A stretch of DNA of 64,000 nucleotides, from the NCBI RefSeq assembly GCF_003054325.1, contig NZ_QBKU01000007.1, forward strand, positions 1-64,000, read 5' to 3'. The position numbers were made by a program, and so were the translations under genes. The DNA comes from Sulfitobacter mediterraneus (GTDB lineage: Bacteria > Pseudomonadota > Alphaproteobacteria > Rhodobacterales > Rhodobacteraceae). The notes beneath the pieces are model-generated. The model was given only the letters and a program-made list of their open reading frames with translations. It made no database searches and had not been told where the DNA came from. This document shows, one piece after another, positions 51,722 to 60,406 of this stretch; the stretch's first letter is position 1, and every line of letters starts with the position of its first letter.

Positions 51722-52825
51722 ATGGATGCCCTGAAAGGATTCTTCGCGAAAATGCTCTGTGCGGGATGGCTCATCCTTGCCCAAACCGCCGCATATGGGC
51801 AGGTTTCTTATCAGATTGAGCCGGTCTTGGACGGTCTTGATACCCCTTGGGCGGTGGCACCTATGCCCGGCGGCGGCGTTTTGGTGACCCAGCGGGGCGG
51901 CGCTTTGATCTATTATGATGGCGAAAGGCGCATCTCTGTCACGGGTGTTCCAAAGGTCGCGGTGCGCGGGCAGGGCGGTCTTTTGGACATCACCCTGGCC
52001 CGCGATTTTGCCACAAGTCGCAGATTGTATCTGACCTATGCCAAACCGCAGGGTCTGCGCGGCAGCGGCACGGCCGTTGCTTCGGCGCAATTGTCGGCGG
52101 ATGGCACACGATTGGAAAAGGTGAAAGAGCTGTTCGCGATGAAGAAAGGCAGTCGCGGCGGGCGGCATTTTGGCTCGCGCGTGGTGGAGGCCCCGGATGG
52201 CAGCCTGTTCCTGACAATCGGAGATCGCGGCGACCGGCCATCGGCACAGGATCTGACCCGTCACAATGGCAGCGTCATCCGGATTGCCGCAGACGGATCG
52301 GTGCCTGCGGACAATCCTTTTGTTGGGCAGGGCGATGCGTTGCCGGAAATCTGGTCTTACGGGCACCGCAACCCGCAGGGTGCGGCGTTGGATCTCAGGG
52401 GCAATTTATGGGTGGCCGAGCATGGCGCACGTGGCGGCGATGAAGTGAATGCCGTGCGGGGCGGTTCCAACTATGGCTGGCCGATTATCTCTTATGGCCG
52501 GCATTACTCCGGTGCCAAGATTGGCGAGGGCACGGCCAAGGCCGGCATGGAACAGCCTGCGTATTATTGGGATCCGTCCATCGCTCCGTCAGGGTTGATG
52601 ATCTATTCGGGTGCGCAATTTCCCGCATGGCGCGGGCATTTCTTTGTCGGATCGCTCAAATTCGATCATATCGCCGTGCTGGCCGGTGATCCGCTGAAAG
52701 AGGTGGCACAGATCAAAACCGATGAAACCCTCCGCGTGCGCGACATCGTTGAAGGTCCGGACGGCGCGATCTGGTTTATTTCGGTCGGGCAGGGTAGCGT
52801 TTACCGCATTGTACCCAAAAATTGA
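51722..52825 (+). CDS. PQQ-dependent aldose sugar dehydrogenase-like protein
   Basis: 367-residue periplasmic beta-propeller of the soluble glucose/sorbosone dehydrogenase family (YliI/Asd-like). Signal peptide ends near AAYG. Family blocks are LDTPWAVAPMPGGGVLVTQRGG, GQGGLLDITLARDF (with the catalytic-region Asp), HFGSRVVEAPDGSLFLTIGDRGD, and EIWSYGHRNPQGAALD, ending with GSNYGWP. These bind PQQ and calcium and oxidise sugar aldehydes. SD GGAGGTG lies before ATG 51722. Downstream gene follows by eight bases. Substrate unknown. Confidence 0.87.
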   Translation: MDALKGFFAKMLCAGWLILAQTAAYGQVSYQIEPVLDGLDTPWAVAPMPGGGVLVTQRGGALIYYDGERRISVTGVPKVAVRGQGGLLDITLARDFATSRRLYLTYAKPQGLRGSGTAVASAQLSADGTRLEKVKELFAMKKGSRGGRHFGSRVVEAPDGSLFLTIGDRGDRPSAQDLTRHNGSVIRIAADGSVPADNPFVGQGDALPEIWSYGHRNPQGAALDLRGNLWVAEHGARGGDEVNAVRGGSNYGWPIISYGRHYSGAKIGEGTAKAGMEQPAYYWDPSIAPSGLMIYSGAQFPAWRGHFFVGSLKFDHIAVLAGDPLKEVAQIKTDETLRVRDIVEGPDGAIWFISVGQGSVYRIVPKN

Positions 52826-52833
52826 GGTCCGCT

Positions 52834-53253
52834 ATGCGCGCTACTCTATATTCCCTTTTCCTGTTCACCCTTGCCGCCCTGCCGCTGCGGGCGCAGGAGA
52901 CGGACAGTGTTTTTCCCGGTTATGCGGCCTATGCCCATTTTGTAGACCAGCATATCAGCACCCGCGATTTTACTGAGGTGATCCTACGTCTGGGTGGGCG
53001 CGACGAATACACCAAAGAAGAGATCGCCAGCCTGCAACGGCAGTTCGACGGCATCTGGTCTGCAAATTTTCAAAACGGCACGGTGTTCAACCGACAGGAT
53101 CTGGGCGGCGGCGTGTCGCAAGAGGCGCGGATGTATTGGACAGGCAAAAGCTATTGCTACTTCTACGCGCTGTTGCATCAGCGCGAAAATGATCTGGTGG
53201 TGATCAATTTCGCGCTCAATTCAAACAGCACACCAATTATGGACCGTTTTTGA
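52834..53253 (+). CDS. Small secreted hypothetical protein
   Basis: 139-residue protein, not recognised. A signal peptide (MRATLYSLFLFTLAALPLRA, cut after AQ) is followed by an alpha/beta domain with AYAHFVDQHISTRDFTEVILRLGGRDEYTKEE and, near the end, KSYCYFYALLHQRENDLVVINFAL. GAGG lies before ATG 52834. It starts eight bases after the sugar dehydrogenase, so the two are likely co-expressed and both are exported. One Cys only. Confidence 0.65.
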   Translation: MRATLYSLFLFTLAALPLRAQETDSVFPGYAAYAHFVDQHISTRDFTEVILRLGGRDEYTKEEIASLQRQFDGIWSANFQNGTVFNRQDLGGGVSQEARMYWTGKSYCYFYALLHQRENDLVVINFALNSNSTPIMDRF

Positions 53254-53254
53254 T

Positions 53255-54259
53255 CTAGAAAGACAACCGCGCCGCGTGACTGCCGCGTTCACGGTAAGGC
53301 GTTGTGTCGTAGTGCGAGCGGTAGCATTTGGAGAAATGCGACGGAGAGGCAAAGCCGCAGGCCAGCGCCACGTTGATCACGCTCATATTGGTCTGCATCA
53401 AAAGGTTGCGGGCCTTTTGCAGACGCAATTCCATGTAATAGCGTTTGGGCGAACGGTTCAGATAGCGCCGGAACAGGCGTTCAAGCTGCCGCGTGGACAT
53501 GCCGACCTCTTTTGCAAGGATCGATGGGCTGATCGGCTCTTCGATGTTGTCTTCCATCATCTGAATGACATTGCTGAGCTTGGGGTGGCGTACGCCGATC
53601 CGGGTGGGCACTGACAGACGCTGGGTGTCCTGGTCCGTGCGGATCGAGGAGTAGATCAATTGATCGGCCACCGCATTGGCCAGATCTTCGCCTTGATCAT
53701 CCGCGATCAACTTCAGCATCAGATCAATTGACGACGTGCCGCCCGCCGTGGTCAGGCGGTTGCCGTCCACAACAAAGACCGATTTGGTCAGCTCGACCTC
53801 TTGGAACTCTTCGGAAAAGCTGTCCTGATTCTCCCAATGGATCGTGGCGCGTTTGCCATCCATCAGGCCAGCTTTGGCCAGCGCAAATGCACCGGTGCAA
53901 AGACCGCCCATAACCAGCCCCTTGCGGGCCTCGCGGCGCAGCCAGCCAAGCACGCGCTTGCCGGTGAAATCTTGCACGTCAAGGCCACTGCAAACCATGA
54001 CCTTGTCGTCACGGGCCAGATCAATCAAATCATCGTCCAATTGAAAAACAGTGCCCGCAGAACAGGTGACATTTTCGCCCCCTTCACCGATGACAAGCCA
54101 AGTATAGAGGGTTTTACCTGCCATCCGGTTGCCAATGCGCAGGCTTTCAATTGCTGTCGCAAAGGACAACATGCTGAACTGCTCAAGCAGAACAAAGACA
54201 AATCGCATGGGTTTGTCTTCATTGGGGGGGATGCGGGTGGCCGAGCGCGGGTCTGACAT
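53255..54259 (-). CDS. GlxA-family AraC-type regulator
   Basis: 334-residue regulator with an N-terminal DJ-1/PfpI-like domain (about 18-185; GGLCTGAFALAKAGLMDGKRAT marks the elbow, and the Cys is kept) and a C-terminal AraC double HTH (about 225-325; LAKEVGMSTRQLERLFRRYL, and VALACGFASPSHFSKCYRSHY). In related proteobacteria such proteins control catabolism of glycine betaine, carnitine or other nitrogen compounds. The target is not visible here. It converges with the small secreted gene with one base between stops, and a GGTTAT/ATAACC dyad at 54290-54317 upstream could be self-control. Confidence 0.87.
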   Translation of the reverse strand: MSDPRSATRIPPNEDKPMRFVFVLLEQFSMLSFATAIESLRIGNRMAGKTLYTWLVIGEGGENVTCSAGTVFQLDDDLIDLARDDKVMVCSGLDVQDFTGKRVLGWLRREARKGLVMGGLCTGAFALAKAGLMDGKRATIHWENQDSFSEEFQEVELTKSVFVVDGNRLTTAGGTSSIDLMLKLIADDQGEDLANAVADQLIYSSIRTDQDTQRLSVPTRIGVRHPKLSNVIQMMEDNIEEPISPSILAKEVGMSTRQLERLFRRYLNRSPKRYYMELRLQKARNLLMQTNMSVINVALACGFASPSHFSKCYRSHYDTTPYRERGSHAARLSF

Positions 54260-54452
54260 CGCGGCGTCCTTTGTTTGGGGTATTCACGAGGTTATACCAC
54301 GTAATTGCGACATAACCTGACGTAATCTTTGCTCACGCGTTGCGCAGTTCGTCAAGAGGTCGAATTTGAGTTCTGGTCACTCTGGCCAAGCTTTTGTATA
54401 GAAAGATTTCTTGATCGCGCTAACCGTGGCGCAACAGACCGGAGAAAAGACG

Positions 54453-55823
54453 ATGACCAATTGGAGCAAATCAAGCTGGCGCGCGAAACCGCGGATCCAG
54501 ATGCCTGATTACCCTGATCAGGCCGCATTGAATGCGGTTGAGGCACAATTGGCACGATATCCGCTTTTGGTTTTTGCCGGAGAGGCGCGTCGTCTGAAAA
54601 AGAACCTCGCGGCCGCAGGGCGCGGTGAGGCGTTTTTGCTGCAAGGCGGCGATTGCGCCGAAAGCTTTGAACAATTCTCATCTGATGCGATCCGCGACAC
54701 CTTCAAGGTGATGTTGCAGATGGCGATTGTGTTGACCCACGGCGCCAAGGTGCCGGTGATCAAACTGGGCCGCATGGCCGGGCAATTTGCCAAGCCGCGT
54801 TCGGCCCCGACCGAGGTTGTTGATGGTGTTGAGCTGCCAAGCTATCGCGGTGATATCATCAATGAGCTTGATTTTACTGCAGAATCTCGCATTCCGAACC
54901 CGGAAAAGATGCTGCGGGCCTATACACAGGCGGCAGCGACGCTGAACCTGATCCGTGCGTTTTCGACAGGTGGTTATGCCGATGTGCATCAGGTGCACGG
55001 CTGGACGCTTGGCTTTACCGACAACGAAAAGACCGAAAAGTATCGCGAAATTGCCAACCGCATTTCCGATACGCTGGACTTTATGGCGGCGGCCGGTGTG
55101 ACCGCAGAGACCGCCCATACCCTGCAATCGGTGGAGTTCTACACAAGCCATGAGGCGCTGCTTCTTGAGTATGAAGAGGCGCTGTGCCGTCAGGACAGCC
55201 AGACAGGTAAATGGCTGGCCGGGTCCGGCCACATGATCTGGATTGGTGATCGTACACGGCAGCCGGACGGCGCACATGTGGAGTTTGCCAAGGGTGTGCA
55301 AAACCCGATTGGCCTGAAATGTGGCCCCACGATGACCAGCGAAGATCTCAAGAAATTGATGGCAACGCTGAACCCCGACAACGAAGAGGGGCGTCTGACC
55401 CTGATCGCGCGATTCGGTGCCGGATCGGTGGGTGAACACCTGCCGCGTCTGATCAAAACCGTGCAGGAAGAGGGCGCCAACGTGGTTTGGACTTGCGATG
55501 CGATGCATGGCAATACGATCAAATCCTCGACCGGCTACAAAACCCGCCCGTTTGATTCCGTATTGCGTGAAGTGCGCGAATTTTTTGCCGTGCATGGCGC
55601 TGAAGGCACTGTGCCGGGCGGCGTGCATTTCGAAATGACCGGCCAAGACGTGACCGAATGCACCGGCGGCGTGCGAGCTGTGTCTGATGAGGATCTGTCA
55701 GATCGTTATCACACCGCTTGTGATCCGCGCCTGAACGCCAGCCAGTCTCTGGAACTGGCCTTCCTCGTGGCAGAAGAGCTGTCGGCGCGGCGCGAAAGCC
55801 AATCGGAGAAAGCATCAGCCTGA
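54453..55823 (+). CDS. Class II 3-deoxy-D-arabino-heptulosonate-7-phosphate synthase
   Basis: First enzyme of the shikimate pathway: joins phosphoenolpyruvate and erythrose 4-phosphate. The 456 residues match the class II (plant/actinobacterial) type: [17 protein letters not shown] (about 65-81) with the metal-site Cys, [15 protein letters not shown] (about 107-121), [13 protein letters not shown], and the late motifs CDAMHGNT and [18 protein letters not shown] 54453 has GGAGAAAAGA upstream. Stand-alone gene, ended by a strong terminator. Feedback domains are not apparent. Confidence 0.93.
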   Translation: MTNWSKSSWRAKPRIQMPDYPDQAALNAVEAQLARYPLLVFAGEARRLKKNLAAAGRGEAFLLQGGDCAESFEQFSSDAIRDTFKVMLQMAIVLTHGAKVPVIKLGRMAGQFAKPRSAPTEVVDGVELPSYRGDIINELDFTAESRIPNPEKMLRAYTQAAATLNLIRAFSTGGYADVHQVHGWTLGFTDNEKTEKYREIANRISDTLDFMAAAGVTAETAHTLQSVEFYTSHEALLLEYEEALCRQDSQTGKWLAGSGHMIWIGDRTRQPDGAHVEFAKGVQNPIGLKCGPTMTSEDLKKLMATLNPDNEEGRLTLIARFGAGSVGEHLPRLIKTVQEEGANVVWTCDAMHGNTIKSSTGYKTRPFDSVLREVREFFAVHGAEGTVPGGVHFEMTGQDVTECTGGVRAVSDEDLSDRYHTACDPRLNASQSLELAFLVAEELSARRESQSEKASA

Positions 55824-55843
55824 GGTCTGATTGCATGACTTAG

Positions 55844-55881
55844 AAAAAGGCCCGTTTGCCGTGATGCACGCGGGCCTTTTT
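55844..55881. terminator. Bidirectional terminator between DAHP synthase and Lrp genes
   Basis: AAAAAGGCCCG paired with CGGGCCTTTTT around a 16-base loop; A run on one side and T run on the other, so it serves both convergent genes. Confidence 0.85.
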
Positions 55882-55889
55882 GTTTGTGG

Positions 55890-56342
55890 TCAAATCGGCA
55901 GGGCCAGGGTCGCCTTTTCGGTGGAAACAACGATGGAGGTGCGGAATTTGCGCACGTTCTTGTCAGAGAAAAAGAACCTGTGGGTAAAGGCTTCATAGTC
56001 GCGCATGTCCTTGGCCACGACCACCATCACAAAATCCGCATCCCCGGCGATGCAATAGAAGTTCAGAACCTGCGCATCTATCCGCGCTTTGCGTTTGAAG
56101 GCATCAATCTGATCGAGCCGGTCGCGTTCCAACTCAACAGACACGATGGCGGTCACATCAAACCCCAGTTTTTGCGCGTCCAGCACGGCCACTTCTTTCT
56201 TGATGACACCGCCCTCGCGCAGCATTCTAAGGCGGCGCTGGACTGATGCGGTGGACGCGCCGATCCGGTCTGCCATGGCCTGCACGGTGGTTCGGGCGTT
56301 GTTTTGCAGCAAGGCCAACAGCTTGAGGTCGGATTTGTCCAT
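55890..56342 (-). CDS. Lrp/AsnC-family regulator
   Basis: 150-residue regulator. HTH at about 3-55 (LLALLQNNARTTVQAMADRIGASTASVQRRLRML in parts) and an AsnC-type effector domain with FYCIAGDADFVMVVVAKD. It diverges from azlCD by 94-102 bases. In many bacteria Lrp-type proteins beside azlCD control export of branched-chain or other amino acids, so that is the likely job here. The intergenic stretch is AT-rich. Confidence 0.87.
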   Translation of the reverse strand: MDKSDLKLLALLQNNARTTVQAMADRIGASTASVQRRLRMLREGGVIKKEVAVLDAQKLGFDVTAIVSVELERDRLDQIDAFKRKARIDAQVLNFYCIAGDADFVMVVVAKDMRDYEAFTHRFFFSDKNVRKFRTSIVVSTEKATLALPI

Positions 56343-56444
56343 GACTGACTTCTTTCATTTGGTGGCACATATTGATCTTAGTGCATCACATAATCATAAA
56401 AACACAACTACCATAGATCAACGGAGCCGCATAACTTGGGGCGT

Positions 56445-57125
56445 ATGAAACACGGTGCTTTTGCAATATTGCCCTTGGCGGCGGGTGCGGCGGTCTATGG
56501 TTTTGCCTTTGGATTGCTGGCCGCGCAGGTCGGATTTCCATGGTGGGGCGTGGCGTTGATGAGCGGGCTTGTCCACGCTGGATCGTCGCAGATCGTGGCG
56601 GTTGAACAATTCGCCACCGGCGGCGCTGTCTTGGGCGCGGCACTGGCGGGGGCGGCGCTGAACCTGCGTTATATCGGGATCATCGCGTCCCTGTCCGAGG
56701 TGCTCAGGGGCTTGCCCCTGCGGGTGCGCTTGATGGCGATCCACATCACAGGAGATGAAAACTGGGCATTGACCATGGCCAAACGGGCCCATGATCCGGG
56801 CGTCGGGTTTCGGTTTCTGATCGGCTCCGGCCTCGTGATGATCACGGTCTGGACTGTTTCAACATCAATGGGCGCTGTGATCGGCGCGGCGCTGCCGGAT
56901 CTTGAGAAATTCGGCCTCGGGTTTGCTTTCACCGCTGCCTTTATCGCCATGGCGCGGGGGCTTTGGCGCAGCCATGCGCAATTGCTGCCATGGGTCACCA
57001 GTTTTGCCGTCACCGGTGCAGTCGTGCTGCTGGAGGCGCCCAAGGCCTATGCGATTGTGGCCGGGGCGCTAGCGGGGTTGATCGCGTCCTACCTGATCAG
57101 GCAAAAGGGGGCAGGGCGCCGATGA
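56445..57125 (+). CDS. azlC: AzlC-family amino acid exporter, large subunit
   Basis: 226-residue inner-membrane protein with six to seven hydrophobic segments. AzlC motifs are LPLAAGAAVYGFAFGLLAAQVGF at the start, GGAVLGAALAGAALNLRYIGIIASL (typical N-L-R) and GDENWALTM. With AzlD it exports branched-chain amino acids or analogues. The start may be ATG 56445 or TTG 56436, which has a better spaced GGAG. It overlaps azlD by four bases. Confidence 0.87.
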   Translation: MKHGAFAILPLAAGAAVYGFAFGLLAAQVGFPWWGVALMSGLVHAGSSQIVAVEQFATGGAVLGAALAGAALNLRYIGIIASLSEVLRGLPLRVRLMAIHITGDENWALTMAKRAHDPGVGFRFLIGSGLVMITVWTVSTSMGAVIGAALPDLEKFGLGFAFTAAFIAMARGLWRSHAQLLPWVTSFAVTGAVVLLEAPKAYAIVAGALAGLIASYLIRQKGAGRR

Positions 57126-57418
57126 CCAGCTCTCATTGGATATTGATCGCGGTGCTGGCCATGGCTGCCTTTGCGATCCGGGTGATTGGCCTGTTTGCAG
57201 GGGATGCGATCCGCGCCTCACGCTTTGCCTGGGTTTTGGATGATCTGCCGGGGCTGATTGTGGTGTCGCTCGTGGCGTCTTCGCTTGCGGGTCAGCCGTT
57301 GATCACTTGGGTGGCGGCGGGCGCTGCTTTGATCGCGGCTTTGCTGACCAACCATGTGATCGCAACCATGTGCATCGGCTTTGCCGCCTATGCCGCATTG
57401 GGGTGGTTTGGCGTTTAA
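57122..57418 (+). CDS. azlD: AzlD-family amino acid exporter, small subunit
   Basis: 98-residue membrane protein with three to four hydrophobic segments (LIAVLAMAAFAIRVIGLFAG; LPGLIVVSLVASSLAG; GAALIAALLTNHVIATMCIGF). Starts in the ATGA overlap with the azlC stop. Partner of AzlC in export of branched-chain amino acids. Converges on the PAS gene with two bases between stops and no terminator. Confidence 0.85.
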   Translation: MTSSHWILIAVLAMAAFAIRVIGLFAGDAIRASRFAWVLDDLPGLIVVSLVASSLAGQPLITWVAAGAALIAALLTNHVIATMCIGFAAYAALGWFGV

Positions 57419-57420
57419 GA

Positions 57421-58095
57421 TCAATCGTTTGACGACACCAGCCGCAGATGTCCGCGCGTTACGCCCGTTTGTGGAGCTACCTGCCCCGCAGGAGCTTTGG
57501 GCCGGGGCGCGGGGGCCGGTGGCGGCAAAAATGGTCTCAGGGGCGTGCCCGTCAGCAATGGCTGCATCTGGTGCGTGATCACCTCGAACCGGCGCGGGGC
57601 AAGCCCGATCTCGCCTTGCGTGACCCAGCAACCCAGCACCCGGCTGACATCACCCAGATCGCTTTTGAGCGGCAGCAGCAGCATCCGCGCCTCAAGTGCG
57701 GGCCTGCCTGCGCTGTCATCGGCAGACAGACGCAGGGTGCAGACCGCTGGCATTTGGCAGACCTCTTCGATCTTTTCCGATAGTATCGCCCGCGCATCCG
57801 GGGTCAGCAGTGACGTCAGGGGCATGCCGCGCACCTCCATGCCCATCAAGGCTCCCAGATGACTGCCTGCGATGCGAATGCGTGCAATGCCCGGCGCGAT
57901 GCGTTCAAGGATAAAGGCGTTCTCAAGACTGGTTTCAAGCCCGCGCGGGTCCACCTCAGAGCGTTTGGGCAAAAGCCGCCCGGCGCGCAGGGCCTCCCAA
58001 TAGGCTTCGACCTGTGCGATGGGGGCAAACCCCATCTCGGGTTGATAGTCCAGAATGGACACGATTTTCGAACTCTCTTCTGGCAGATCAGTCAT
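57421..58095 (-). CDS. PAS_5-type PAS domain protein
   Basis: 224-residue soluble protein. Residues about 25-165 are a PAS fold of the kind called PAS_5 (DUF1488-like group in alphaproteobacteria is not meant; the block is EAYWEALRAGRLLPKRSEVDPRG, then AFILERIAPGIARIRIAGSHL and GMEVRGMPL). The C-terminal 60 residues are Pro/Ala/Arg-rich and probably disordered. No output domain, so it would work by protein contact or localisation. Start ATG 58095. A CtrA-type site lies about 145 bases upstream. Confidence 0.72.
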   Translation of the reverse strand: MTDLPEESSKIVSILDYQPEMGFAPIAQVEAYWEALRAGRLLPKRSEVDPRGLETSLENAFILERIAPGIARIRIAGSHLGALMGMEVRGMPLTSLLTPDARAILSEKIEEVCQMPAVCTLRLSADDSAGRPALEARMLLLPLKSDLGDVSRVLGCWVTQGEIGLAPRRFEVITHQMQPLLTGTPLRPFLPPPAPAPRPKAPAGQVAPQTGVTRGHLRLVSSND

Positions 58096-58237
58096 GGACC
58101 TACATCCCTCAACAACGAAAAATACCACAGGCCACCTGCATCTGTTACAGGTGTTGCCATGGTCATTGCACCGCCCCCACGCCGCAAATCTTACCAAACC
58201 ATAAATACCTCATTTTTAGTCCATTTGGTGAAATTTT

Positions 58238-58252
58238 CTAAACACTGGTTAA
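58238..58252. promoter_or_regulatory. Candidate CtrA-type site
   Basis: CTAA, seven bases, TTAA: seven of eight matches to TTAA-N7-TTAA, in an AT-rich gap between the PAS gene (minus) and yicC (plus). A GCGGGGC/GCCCCGC hairpin follows at about 58265-58281 in the yicC leader. The site may serve the PAS gene; chance is possible. Confidence 0.3.
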
Positions 58253-58331
58253 CGCCGGCGGGCTGCGGGGCTTGCCCCGCGCGGCGGTTTCGCCATATTG
58301 CAGGCGCAGCGATGGGGCTGCGAAGGGAACG

Positions 58332-59225
58332 ATGATGATCCGATCAATGACAGGTTTTGCCTCGGCCACCGGTGCCCACGCGCCCTTCAGCTGGAGCTGG
58401 GAGCTGCGTGCGGTGAATGGCAAGGGACTGGACCTGCGGCTGCGTGTGCCAGATTGGGTGGACGGGCTTGAGGCGGGGCTGCGCAAGACGCTTGGCGGCG
58501 CGGCGGCGCGGGGCAATGTGACCTGTAACCTGCGTTTGACCCGCGAGGAAGGCGGCAGCACCCTTGAGATCAACGAAGATCAGCTTCATGTCGTGCTCAA
58601 TGCCCTGCACCAGATCGAGGCCAGGGCGATGGACGCCAATGTCTCGCTTGCCCCCTCCAAGGCCACCGATATTGTCACAATGCGCGGCGTGCTGGAACAG
58701 GCCAGTCATGAGGATGATGGCGCGGCGCTGTGTAAGGTGTTGCTTGCCGATTTTGCTGCAGTATTGAATGATTTCAACGCGATGCGGTCCTCCGAAGGGG
58801 CCGCATTGGCCGAGGTTCTGGCCGGGCAGCTGGCTGAGGTCGAGGCCTTGACCAAGGAGGCCGCTGAAGCCGCCGCGCTGCGCGCCGATGAGATGCAAGA
58901 CACCCTGCGGCGCAATCTGGCCAAGGTGATGGACAACGCCGATGGCGCTGATGCGGACCGCGTCGCGCAGGAATTGGCATTGATCGCCGTCAAATCCGAC
59001 ATCACCGAAGAGATCGACCGCCTTGGCGCCCATGTCACCGCCGCGCGGGATCTTTTAGCCGAAGGCGGGCCAGTGGGGCGCAAGCTGGATTTCCTGATGC
59101 AAGAATTCAACCGCGAGGCCAACACGCTGTGTTCCAAAGCCCAGAACACCGGATTGACCCGCATTGGTCTGGCGCTGAAAGCGGTGATCGACCAGATGCG
59201 GGAACAAGTACAAAATGTGGAGTAA
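58332..59225 (+). CDS. yicC: YicC-family endoribonuclease
   Basis: 297-residue protein of the YicC family, recently shown in other bacteria to be an endoribonuclease. N-terminal signature MIRSMTGFA with SWSWELRAVNGKGLDLRLRVP (the conserved N-x-R-x-LD block), and the C-terminal DUF1732 block DITEEIDRLGAHVTAARDLL ... GRKLDFLMQEFNREANTLCSKA. ATG 58332 has GAAGGGA upstream (58335 is an alternative). It is followed by gmk after three bases, the usual order in proteobacteria. Confidence 0.92.
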   Translation: MMIRSMTGFASATGAHAPFSWSWELRAVNGKGLDLRLRVPDWVDGLEAGLRKTLGGAAARGNVTCNLRLTREEGGSTLEINEDQLHVVLNALHQIEARAMDANVSLAPSKATDIVTMRGVLEQASHEDDGAALCKVLLADFAAVLNDFNAMRSSEGAALAEVLAGQLAEVEALTKEAAEAAALRADEMQDTLRRNLAKVMDNADGADADRVAQELALIAVKSDITEEIDRLGAHVTAARDLLAEGGPVGRKLDFLMQEFNREANTLCSKAQNTGLTRIGLALKAVIDQMREQVQNVE

Positions 59226-59228
59226 CCC

Positions 59229-59885
59229 ATGAGCAGCGCCCAAGAACAGGACCGTCGCGGTCTTTTGATCATCCTCAGCTCGCCTTCGGGTGCTGGCAAG
59301 TCCACGTTGGCCACGCGGCTGCGCCAATGGGATACGGACCTGAGCTTTTCTGTCTCTGCCACCACGCGGCCAATGCGTGACGGCGAAGCGGACGGGGTCG
59401 ATTACCACTTTATGGCTGAAAAGGCGTTCAAGGATCATGTGGCGGATGATCAGATGCTTGAGCATGCCCATGTCTTTGGCAATTTTTATGGCAGTCCACG
59501 TGCGCCTGTGGAGGCGGCGATCAATGCGGGGCGCGATGTACTGTTTGATATAGACTGGCAAGGCGCCCAGCAAATCACCAACTCCGCCCTTGGGGCGCAT
59601 ACCCTGTCGATCTTTTTGCTGCCGCCCTCCATTGCTGAGCTGCGCACGCGGCTGGAGAAACGCAATCTCGACAGTCCGGATGTGATTGCCCGCCGGATGG
59701 AGAAAAGCTGGGACGAGATCAGCCATTGGGGCGGTTATGATTATGTGCTGGTCAACGACGATCTGGACCAGACCGAAGCGCAGTTGAAAACCATCATTGA
59801 AGCCACGCGCCTGCGCCGGTTGCAGCAACCTTGGCTGAACGACCATGTGCGCGGGCTGCAATCTGAATTTGAGGAAACATCATGA
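59229..59885 (+). CDS. gmk: Guanylate kinase
   Basis: Phosphorylates GMP to GDP in the cytoplasm. The 218 residues contain the P-loop [13 protein letters not shown] (about 16-28), the GMP-binding stretch [21 protein letters not shown] (split around residue 45) and the lid region [26 protein letters not shown]. Length is normal. It overlaps the next gene by four bases (ATGA). Confidence 0.95.
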   Translation: MSSAQEQDRRGLLIILSSPSGAGKSTLATRLRQWDTDLSFSVSATTRPMRDGEADGVDYHFMAEKAFKDHVADDQMLEHAHVFGNFYGSPRAPVEAAINAGRDVLFDIDWQGAQQITNSALGAHTLSIFLLPPSIAELRTRLEKRNLDSPDVIARRMEKSWDEISHWGGYDYVLVNDDLDQTEAQLKTIIEATRLRRLQQPWLNDHVRGLQSEFEETS

Positions 59886-60403
59886 CCCTTTATGCCCTTG
59901 GCGATACCCGCCCGACTGTGGATGACGACGCATGGGTTGCCCCCGATGCCAATGTGATTGGCAATGTGGTTCTTGAAGCCGGATCATCGGTCTGGTTTGG
60001 CTGTACCCTGCGTGGTGACAACGAGGTGATCCATGTGGGCCAAGGTAGCAATGTGCAGGAAAACAGCGTGTTTCACACCGATCTCGGATATCCGCTGACC
60101 ATCGGGGTCAATTGCACCATCGGCCACAAGGTGATGCTGCATGGCTGCACCATTGGCGACAACAGCCTGATTGGCATGGGGGCAACGGTGCTGAATGGCG
60201 CAAAGATCGGCAAGAATTGCCTGATCGGTGCGGGCGCGTTGATCACTGAAAACAAGGTGATCCCGGATGGGTCGCTAGTGATGGGCGCCCCGGGCAAAGT
60301 GGTGCGGCAACTGGACGAGGCGGCCTTTAAAGGGCTGACCGCGAGCGCCGAACACTACACAGAAAACGCGGCCCGGTTCCGCCGCGATCTCAAGCCGCTT
60401 TGA
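59882..60403 (+). CDS. Gamma-class carbonic anhydrase family protein
   Basis: 173-residue left-handed beta-helix protein (YrdA/CaiE-like). Hexapeptide repeats run from [19 protein letters not shown] onward, and the zinc His residues appear in [22 protein letters not shown]. It lacks the acidic loop of Cam, as in most YrdA-type proteins, so catalytic activity is uncertain. Coupled to gmk by ATGA overlap and three bases before phoR. Confidence 0.88.
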   Translation: MTLYALGDTRPTVDDDAWVAPDANVIGNVVLEAGSSVWFGCTLRGDNEVIHVGQGSNVQENSVFHTDLGYPLTIGVNCTIGHKVMLHGCTIGDNSLIGMGATVLNGAKIGKNCLIGAGALITENKVIPDGSLVMGAPGKVVRQLDEAAFKGLTASAEHYTENAARFRRDLKPL

Positions 60404-60406
60404 TTG

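Noticed and set aside
54678-55646. 322-codon leftward frame opposite DAHP synthase
   Set aside because: Shadow frame of a highly conserved gene with no ribosome site or domain.
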